From an uncultured Clostridium sp. (GTDB lineage Bacteria > Bacillota > Clostridia > Lachnospirales > Lachnospiraceae): a stretch of 60,747 bases of DNA. Position numbers and translations under genes: made by a program. The notes below the pieces were generated by a model. The model saw only the letters and a program-made list of their open reading frames with translations. It ran no database searches and was not told the DNA's origin. The stretch spans positions 1 to 60,747 of the forward strand of contig UQJF01000003.1 in assembly GCA_900541315.1 (NCBI GenBank), written 5' to 3'. Positions 55,100-60,747 of this stretch are shown here, one piece after another. Position 1 is the first letter of the stretch, and every line of letters begins with the position of its first letter.

Positions 55100-56034
55100 T
55101 CGTGCCTTGCGCAGGTTCAAGAAAGATAGATAATTTACCTCTTTTCCTAAATTATCATCCAGACAAAGAACTACTTGCTTTAAAAGTAATAGAAGGTGTT
55201 CAGCCAGATAATTATGACAAAATAATCTTTACTATATTAAAAAACGTTGATATTGAGTTTGATGCTTGTGAAATAATCAGAAAAGAAAACAATAATAGGT
55301 ATAACATTGACTTTGTAATTTTAGACAATCCAACAAGTGGTCCCGCAGAAACTGTTTACAAAACGATTGAAAAGGCCAAACTCGAAGGCGAATTTGCAGT
55401 TAGAGATTCTCATGCTTACCTTAGCGTCAAAAAAGACTATACAGGTAATTTTGTAGCTGGATTAGACTTAACAAAATATGAAAAAACAATAGATAATCTA
55501 AGAAGTAAGAGTTTTATTAAGGTTAATGAACAGGGACAAATCCTTGACGTGGTTGAAAAGCATTTTTGCTCAGATGTAATATCTGCCGGATTTTATGGAT
55601 TTAAAAGTACTGAAGATTTCAAAAATGCTTATGAGCATCTTTGTGATCCTAATTATGGAATCAAAAAACTATATCTTAGTCATGTGATTTCATATCTTAT
55701 AGGATATTCACAAAGAGTATTTCACAGAGCAAAAGTTACTGATTTTGAGGATTGGTCTACAAAAACAGCTTGGCAGAAAGTTCAGAGACAGAATTCCTTA
55801 TGCATACTTGATTTAGACTCTGTAAAAATCAATCAGGATCTTAAAACAAAACTGGCTATGTTAAGTAATGTTGGAATGTCGTTTATAGGATATTCAAGTC
55901 AAAATGTTTTACCAGTCGATTTTGATATGCAAGAGATTAATTTAATTGCGATCATTTCTAAGTGTCCCAGAACGAAATCAAAAGTTATTATTGAACATGA
56001 AACTGATATTGAGAAATTGCTCCTGGAGATTTAA
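55087..56034 (+). CDS. Nucleotidyltransferase-fold protein with C-terminal HAD-like segment
   Basis: Residues 1-240 read like a diverged NTP transferase (LIVPCAGSRKIDNLP at the start, FAVRDSHAYL at the metal site position, SAGFYGFKS). The classic GxGxR...K loop is altered, so activity on NTPs is uncertain. Residues 240-315 start LCILDLDSVKIN and resemble the first strand of a HAD fold without its DxDGT nucleophile. It sits between the kinase and a complete HAD phosphatase; a two-domain activating or regulatory enzyme is plausible. Confidence 0.6.
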   Translation: MRTLIVPCAGSRKIDNLPLFLNYHPDKELLALKVIEGVQPDNYDKIIFTILKNVDIEFDACEIIRKENNNRYNIDFVILDNPTSGPAETVYKTIEKAKLEGEFAVRDSHAYLSVKKDYTGNFVAGLDLTKYEKTIDNLRSKSFIKVNEQGQILDVVEKHFCSDVISAGFYGFKSTEDFKNAYEHLCDPNYGIKKLYLSHVISYLIGYSQRVFHRAKVTDFEDWSTKTAWQKVQRQNSLCILDLDSVKINQDLKTKLAMLSNVGMSFIGYSSQNVLPVDFDMQEINLIAIISKCPRTKSKVIIEHETDIEKLLLEI

Positions 56035-56035
56035 C

Positions 56036-56590
56036 ATGAAATTAATGATGATAGATCTTGATGGCACATTGTTTGATACCAAAGAGATAAATTATAGAGC
56101 CTATAAAGAAGCTATTGAACCTTATGGCTATAAAATAGATTACCAATATTATTGTGAATTTTGCAATGGCAGGCATTACACCGATTTTCTTCCGCAAATT
56201 ACTACATCTGATAAATCAATACTAGTTGATATGCATAATAGGAAAAAGGAAGCCTATAATAAGTATTTAAGCTATGGGAGAATAAACCAGGCACTTGTAG
56301 ATATAATAAAAAAACGCGGAAAAGACTGTAAAGCTGCGTTGGTAACAACTGCATCACGTCAGAATACATATGATATATTGAAACAGTACAATATCGTTGA
56401 TATCTTCGACCTCATATTAACACAGGAAGATATTACAAAATCAAAACCTGACCCAGAGGGATTTTTGAAGGCAATGTCGAAATATAATGTGAAAGCTCAG
56501 GAATGTCTTATATTTGAAGATTCAAACGTCGGAATTGAAGCTGCTGAAAAAACCGGAGCAACAGTGTTTGTAGTTAAAGGATTTAATTAA
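56036..56590 (+). CDS. HAD-superfamily phosphatase
   Basis: The 184-residue protein has all HAD motifs: MIDLDGTLFD (nucleophile D7), VTTASR, and FEDSNVGIEAA, resembling phosphoglucomutase/phosphoglycolate phosphatase types. Within the module it may remove a phosphate before nucleotidyl transfer, analogous to GmhB in heptose activation. The ATG at 56036 (CTGGAG upstream) starts 1 base after the previous stop. Confidence 0.82.
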   Translation: MKLMMIDLDGTLFDTKEINYRAYKEAIEPYGYKIDYQYYCEFCNGRHYTDFLPQITTSDKSILVDMHNRKKEAYNKYLSYGRINQALVDIIKKRGKDCKAALVTTASRQNTYDILKQYNIVDIFDLILTQEDITKSKPDPEGFLKAMSKYNVKAQECLIFEDSNVGIEAAEKTGATVFVVKGFN

Positions 56591-56626
56591 GTTTTCGCCT
56601 ATCCGAACAGATGGTTTTCGTTTTTC

Positions 56627-56655
56627 TTGTCAAAAATTGCACCCCGTTGTATAAT
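56627..56655 (+). promoter_or_regulatory. Strong sigma-A promoter inside the capsule locus
   Basis: TTGTCA (56627-56632), a 17-base spacer and TATAAT (56650-56655) form one of the best promoters in the window, giving the last three genes their own transcript with a leader of about 110 bases. Confidence 0.75.
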
Positions 56656-56731
56656 GGTATCGTAATTTAAGACACTTTGAGAGACATTTTTTATGAATTT
56701 GATATATTGTGAGCACACTACGGGAAGGAAA

Positions 56732-56761
56732 GTATGATAATTAACTTCCTAATTATCATAC
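56732..56761 (+). promoter_or_regulatory. Leader hairpin before the GtrA gene
   Basis: A perfect 11-bp inverted repeat GTATGATAATT / AATTATCATAC with an 8-base loop lies 10 bases before the GtrA start, which has only a weak ribosome binding site. It could limit translation or bind a regulator. It lacks a U-tract and is AT-rich, so it is not a normal terminator. Confidence 0.5.
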
Positions 56762-56771
56762 AAGAAATGAT

Positions 56772-57233
56772 ATGAATAAATTAATAACACAATTCATTAA
56801 ATTCAGCACAGTCGGGGGAATTTGCTTTGTTATTGACTATGTTGTGGGGTTAGTAATTTTAAACGTTATTATGGCAATAACGTCCACGGAATATTTTGAA
56901 GTTGTGTCAGTTGGTAGTTCTGTGATAAGTTTCACTATTTCTACCATGGTCAATTATATCTTAAGCTTTAAATTCGTATTTAAACGGAAGGAAAATCTGA
57001 ACGAAAAATATAGATTAGCTGCATTTATGGTACTCTCAGTTATTGGTCTTATAATAAACAGTATCATCATTTGGATTGGTGTAGGTCCTGTTTACAGCAG
57101 GTGCAGTTTTTTGCAGGAAAATGTTAGTTACAATCTCATGTATACCATAGCTAAGATTTTTTCTACAGCGATAGTTATGTTTTATAATTTCATAACTAGG
57201 AAATTCTTTCTTGAACAAAAGACTATTAACTGA
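56772..57233 (+). CDS. GtrA family membrane protein
   Basis: This 153-residue protein has four membrane helices and the family start FIKFSTVGGICFVIDYVVG. GtrA-like proteins are thought to flip polyprenyl-linked single sugars across the membrane for side-branch glycosylation by a GT-C enzyme. The next gene, 12 bases on, is such a membrane protein, and the set is driven by its own promoter. Confidence 0.85.
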   Translation: MNKLITQFIKFSTVGGICFVIDYVVGLVILNVIMAITSTEYFEVVSVGSSVISFTISTMVNYILSFKFVFKRKENLNEKYRLAAFMVLSVIGLIINSIIIWIGVGPVYSRCSFLQENVSYNLMYTIAKIFSTAIVMFYNFITRKFFLEQKTIN

Positions 57234-57245
57234 GGAGAGCGTTCA

Positions 57246-58814
57246 ATGGATAAATATTTGAAAAAAATAGATGCTGCTACAATATTAGCAGCTTTGTATG
57301 CAAGCTTAGTGTGGGTTGCATATTTCTATTTAAATATAACGCCTGATAAATATATGAATATAATATTTCTAATTACAATGTTCATAGGATCGTATGCTTT
57401 TCTACAATTCATAATAAATAAAATAAGAAAATCCGAATTGACAATGCCCATCGTAATAACAAGAACTGTTAAATGTAAGGTATTTTTCATGACTTTGTTT
57501 GTGACAATGGGAATTATGTTAATTTGGATTTTAGCATATTATCCCGGCTCTTTTTCTGGTGACTCAATTGACCAATATGGTCAAGCATTAAATGCCAGCT
57601 ATAATAACTGGCATCCTGCATGGCATACCATTGTATTTTTTACATTGCCTTTAAAGATATTTGGAACGCCTGCTTCTATTGTAATAATACAAAATATTTA
57701 TTTTTCGATAGTCATGGGATATTTAGCGTTAACCATATACGAAATAGGCGGCTTAAGGGTAACTGTGATATCGATACTTTACATTCTTATGAACCCGTAT
57801 ACCGGATATATAATGCTGTATCCGTGGAAAGATGTGGGATTTGCATTGACGGGATTGTTTTGTACTGTGTTTGCGGTACGACTGATTCTTATGGAAAAAA
57901 AGACATCTAAAACATGGAAAATAATTGTGTTTGGAGTTATTTGGGCAAGCGCTACTATTTTTAGGCATAATGCAATTCTGTACACAGCACCCTTGCTTAT
58001 AACTCTCTTCATGACAGTAAATAGAAAAACGTGGATCAGGATAACTGTAATCTCAGTAATGTCATTACTGATGATCAAGATTCCTGTATATAGGGCTTTT
58101 CATGTTACAAAACCAACAGCACGAGTTTTGGAAAGCACAGGTTTACCGCTTACGATTATTGGAAATGTGATTAAAGAAACACCAGAGTTAATGGATCAGG
58201 AACTATCTGAATTTGCTTATTCCATTGCTTCTCAGGAACTTTGGGAGGAAAAATATCAATGCGGGAATTTTAACAGCATTAAATGGAATGGAGCTGAAAC
58301 ATTTGCAGTAGATGAAGCTGGATATGCTAAAGTACTTAAACTGACTTTAAAATGTTTCAAAATATCACCCAGGGCTTCTGTGAAAGCGTTTTTGGCTTTA
58401 ACAGATATGGTTTATGGCTTTGAAACTGGTTTAGAGGGAAACGTATTCTTCAGCGATATATCTGAAAACAAATATGGAATTGAATATCCGTCTGATTCAG
58501 GGAAAGTAAATACTGGATTGCGGATAGCTACTAGCAGCTACAGCAGTTTTATAAATAGTACCATTTTTAAATACTTCAGAACCTATGGCATATGCTTATT
58601 TGTACTGCTTGTTATTTTTTTAGGAAAATTGAAGTTTATGTCCTGGAATTCGTGGAAGAAAGTATTTCTGGTTGTCCCATTATTTGTGTATGATTTTGGG
58701 ACAATGCTTTTGCTAACAGGTCCTGACTCCAGATTTTTCTTTATTACTTTTTTAGTAACACCAATTTTGGTTGTTTATGCGCTTAACAAAGGAGAGAATG
58801 AGGACAATGAATAA
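57246..58814 (+). CDS. Polytopic membrane protein (DUF6020-like, probable GT-C transferase)
   Basis: The 522-residue protein has about ten membrane helices. Outer-loop motifs [16 protein letters not shown] and NNWHPAWHT near 100-125 fit DUF6020 proteins, which look like GT-C glycosyltransferases with an acidic/His loop after the third or fourth helix. With GtrA upstream it probably adds a side sugar to the polymer on the outer face. It overlaps the FAD enzyme gene by 8 bases. CTGAGGAG precedes the start. Confidence 0.75.
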   Translation: MDKYLKKIDAATILAALYASLVWVAYFYLNITPDKYMNIIFLITMFIGSYAFLQFIINKIRKSELTMPIVITRTVKCKVFFMTLFVTMGIMLIWILAYYPGSFSGDSIDQYGQALNASYNNWHPAWHTIVFFTLPLKIFGTPASIVIIQNIYFSIVMGYLALTIYEIGGLRVTVISILYILMNPYTGYIMLYPWKDVGFALTGLFCTVFAVRLILMEKKTSKTWKIIVFGVIWASATIFRHNAILYTAPLLITLFMTVNRKTWIRITVISVMSLLMIKIPVYRAFHVTKPTARVLESTGLPLTIIGNVIKETPELMDQELSEFAYSIASQELWEEKYQCGNFNSIKWNGAETFAVDEAGYAKVLKLTLKCFKISPRASVKAFLALTDMVYGFETGLEGNVFFSDISENKYGIEYPSDSGKVNTGLRIATSSYSSFINSTIFKYFRTYGICLFVLLVIFLGKLKFMSWNSWKKVFLVVPLFVYDFGTMLLLTGPDSRFFFITFLVTPILVVYALNKGENEDNE

Positions 58815-60366
58815 AAAAGTGATAGTTATTGGTGCAGGTCCGGCAGGTCTTACAGCTGCATATGAATTATTAAAGACTAAAGAGGGATATGATGTAACGG
58901 TTCTCGAGGAGAGTAACTATTTTGGCGGAATTTCAAGAACAGTGAATTATAAAGGGAATCGCATGGATATGGGCGGACACCGATTTTTTTCTAAAGTGAA
59001 GGAAGTCAATGATTGGTGGGATAATATGTTACCTGTGCAAGGAGCGAAGCCCAAGGATGATATTCTTCTTAATCGTGATATTACGATAAAAGCTGGCGGT
59101 CCTGATCCTGAAAAAACAGATAAAGTTATGTTGCGTCGACACCGTGTCTCACGAATTTTATTCATGGATAAGTTTTATGACTATCCCATTTCAATGAAAA
59201 AGGAAACTTTTACAAATATGGGGTTTGTTAATACAATCAGCTGCGGTTTTAGTTATTTGGCAGCTATATTTCATAAGCTTCCTGAAAACAACCTAGAAAA
59301 CTTCTATATCAACCGTTTTGGCCGTAGACTTTACAATATGTTTTTTGAATATTATACAGAGAATCTCTGGGGAAGACATCCAAGTGAAATTGACGCTTCC
59401 TGGGGAAGTCAGCGCGTAAAAGGTCTTTCTATTTCTGCAGTTATAAAAGATATTTTGGGGAAGATATTTAACCAAAAGAATAGAAAAGTAGAAACTTCCC
59501 TTATTGAAGAATTCAGTTATCCCAAACTTGGACCTGGTCAGTTGTGGAACATCACGGCAGCCGAAATTCAAAAATTAGGTGGCATAATCCTTATGAAATC
59601 CCAAGTAACTAAAATTCATAAAAATGCAGATAATGAGATTACAGGTGTTACTTATGTAACAGACGGAACGGAACATGAATTGCAAGGAGATATCTTCATA
59701 TCGTCTATGCCTCTTAAGGATTTGATAGTTGGAATGAACAATGTCCCGGAAAATGAAATGAAAATAGCACAAGGTCTTCCTTATCGCGATTATATGACAT
59801 TAGGGGTGTTGGTAAAGAAATTAAATTTAAAAAATAAGACCGATATTAAAACCATAGGTAATATTGTTCCGGATTGTTGGGTGTATGTGCAGGATCGAAA
59901 AGTTAAAATGGGAAGATTTCAAGTATATAACAACTGGTCGCCTTATATGGTGAAAGATCTTGAAAATACAGTATGGCTTGGGTTGGAATATTTTGTCCAG
60001 GAAGGTGATGAATACTGGACTATGGATGATGCCAATTTTTCTAAGTTTGCAATAGGAGAAATGCTAAAACTTGGTCTTATCACTTCCAAAGAAGATGTTC
60101 TGGATTCTCATGTTGAAAGAGTCAAAAAAGCTTATCCAGCATATTTCGATACATACGATGAAATTGACCGGGTTATTAATTATGTAAATACTATTCCAAA
60201 CCTTTTTTGTGTGGGCAGAAATGGCCAGCACAGATATAATAATATTGATCATTCGATGTGTACTTCTTTTGAAGCTGTTAAAAACATTAAAAATAATGTA
60301 ACTGATAAGAGCAATATTTGGGCAGTAAATACAGATATAGAATATCATGAAGAAAAAGAGTCATAA
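58807..60366 (+). CDS. FAD-dependent oxidoreductase, UDP-galactopyranose-mutase-like
   Basis: The 519-residue flavoprotein opens with the dinucleotide-binding motif [18 protein letters not shown] and has GGISRTV and GGHRFFSK, as in COG1232 proteins related to protoporphyrinogen oxidase and UDP-galactopyranose mutase. Such enzymes beside GtrA and GT-C genes may rearrange or oxidise a sugar before transfer. The length is larger than bona fide Glf (about 370-390), so a true mutase role is uncertain. The ATG at 58807 follows GAATGAGGAC and overlaps the previous gene. Confidence 0.78.
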   Translation: MNKKVIVIGAGPAGLTAAYELLKTKEGYDVTVLEESNYFGGISRTVNYKGNRMDMGGHRFFSKVKEVNDWWDNMLPVQGAKPKDDILLNRDITIKAGGPDPEKTDKVMLRRHRVSRILFMDKFYDYPISMKKETFTNMGFVNTISCGFSYLAAIFHKLPENNLENFYINRFGRRLYNMFFEYYTENLWGRHPSEIDASWGSQRVKGLSISAVIKDILGKIFNQKNRKVETSLIEEFSYPKLGPGQLWNITAAEIQKLGGIILMKSQVTKIHKNADNEITGVTYVTDGTEHELQGDIFISSMPLKDLIVGMNNVPENEMKIAQGLPYRDYMTLGVLVKKLNLKNKTDIKTIGNIVPDCWVYVQDRKVKMGRFQVYNNWSPYMVKDLENTVWLGLEYFVQEGDEYWTMDDANFSKFAIGEMLKLGLITSKEDVLDSHVERVKKAYPAYFDTYDEIDRVINYVNTIPNLFCVGRNGQHRYNNIDHSMCTSFEAVKNIKNNVTDKSNIWAVNTDIEYHEEKES

Positions 60367-60406
60367 CACACATAACACAAATTAAACGCTTACCTTTATA
60401 AAGCAG

Positions 60407-60430
60407 ATACCGCCTGGTAACAGGCGGTAT
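60407..60430 (+). terminator. Hairpin at the end of the capsule locus
   Basis: A perfect 10-bp stem ATACCGCCTG / CAGGCGGTAT with a GTAA loop lies 41 bases after the last capsule gene. It lacks a U-tract, so it may be a weak terminator. Confidence 0.5.
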
Positions 60431-60442
60431 TGCCGAATTGGC

Positions 60443-60509
60443 GTAAAGGTCAAACCACTCGCCTTTCACTAAAGTCATGTAAAGATCAAACCACTCGCCT
60501 TTCACTAAA
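60443..60509 (+). repeat. Two 31-bp direct repeats at the IS66 end
   Basis: Two copies of a 31-base sequence starting GTAAAG and ending TTCACTAAA (60443-60473 and 60479-60509) differ at one base and are spaced with a 36-base period. IS66-family ends begin with GTAA, so these are probably the left terminal and subterminal repeats of the element. Confidence 0.6.
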
Positions 60510-60569
60510 TCCATTTTTAGTGCATACTTGAGAAAAACAATAGATTTTTTCAAGGGAGGACTAAACACT

Positions 60570-60747
60570 ATGGATCAGTGTACTCATGAAGTCCGTGCAG
60601 AGTACTGGAAAAAGATCATTCAGGCCTGCGGTCAGAGACCGGCAGGCCAGTCAGCCAAAAGCTGGATGGATGAGAATGGCATCTGCGAACAAAGCTATTA
60701 TCACTGGCAGCGACGGTTCCGGAAACAGGCGTATGAAGAAATGAAGG
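60570..60747 (+). CDS. tnpA: IS66-family accessory protein TnpA-like (partial)
   Basis: The first 59 codons of an IS66 small ORF are present before the window ends. AEYWKKIIQACGQRPAGQSAKSW and the helix-turn-helix-like GICEQSYYHWQRRFR are typical of the TnpA-type protein that accompanies the IS66 transposase. GGGAGGA lies upstream. Base composition is higher in GC than the capsule locus, marking a separate mobile unit that continues to the right. Confidence 0.8.
   Translation, partial: MDQCTHEVRAEYWKKIIQACGQRPAGQSAKSWMDENGICEQSYYHWQRRFRKQAYEEMK

Noticed and set aside
60443..60509. CRISPR-like repeats
   Set aside because: Only two copies with a 5-base gap, no spacers and an IS66 gene directly downstream.

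Overview
The window looks like a chromosomal stretch from a Gram-positive gut-type clostridium, most likely a Lachnospiraceae member. This is inferred from the protein style: Csp-like S8 subtilase, choline-binding-type cell-wall repeat proteins, LCP ligase, YfhO, a ClpX paralogue, and AGGAGG-type ribosome binding sites throughout. Nothing here fixes genus or species. No rRNA, tRNA or CRISPR array was found.

Layout. (1) 1-5.4 kb: an envelope/proteolysis block with an LspA-like signal peptidase II, an S8 subtilase, a divergent ClpX and a membrane HtrA; htrA and clpX form one transcript behind a promoter with a perfect inverted repeat. (2) 5.4-18.3 kb, minus strand: a glycan operon read leftwards from a ThDP enzyme through two paralogous SDRs around a C-methyltransferase, three GT2 proteins, an initiating sugar-phosphate transferase and an LCP ligase. 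It probably makes a wall glycan carrying a branched or methylated sugar and ligates it to peptidoglycan. (3) 18.3-26.8 kb: two secreted proteins with wall-binding repeats, a zinc-ribbon protein, an exported GDPD, a small unknown protein and a SWIM-SNF2 ATPase. (4) 27-41.6 kb: a mosaic of defence-like genes and debris. It holds a glycosyltransferase stub, an AAA ATPase with a small partner, an IS remnant against a PIN-like stub, yfhO, wzz and a second initiating transferase. These are followed by a DNA-methylase stub, a SIR2-SLOG protein (ThsA of Thoeris) overlapping a ThiC-like radical-SAM gene, a tyrosine recombinase behind a perfect 15-bp inverted repeat, a truncated AAA-ATPase-like protein and an HNH stub. 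(5) 41.8-60.4 kb, plus strand, visibly more AT-rich: a Wzx/Wzy capsule or exopolysaccharide locus. It encodes GT4, GT2 and GT32 enzymes, a radical-SAM protein, flippase, polymerase, a nucleotidyltransferase/kinase/HAD activation module, and a terminal GtrA / membrane GT / FAD-oxidoreductase set. (6) The right edge is the start of an IS66-type element.

How the parts work together. There are two initiating transferases (7.3 and 34.8 kb). The first sits with the LCP ligase. The second sits with wzz and probably serves the Wzx/Wzy locus, whose genes have been separated from it by insertion of the defence and recombinase segment.

The strongest candidate for something undescribed is the two-gene unit at 36.8-39.3 kb. 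A ThsA-type NADase effector with a cyclic-nucleotide-sensing SLOG domain is translationally overlapped with a diverged, shortened ThiC homologue instead of a TIR-domain ThsB. The unit has its own promoter with a flanking inverted repeat, has no TPP riboswitch, and lies beside a recombinase and several dead defence genes.
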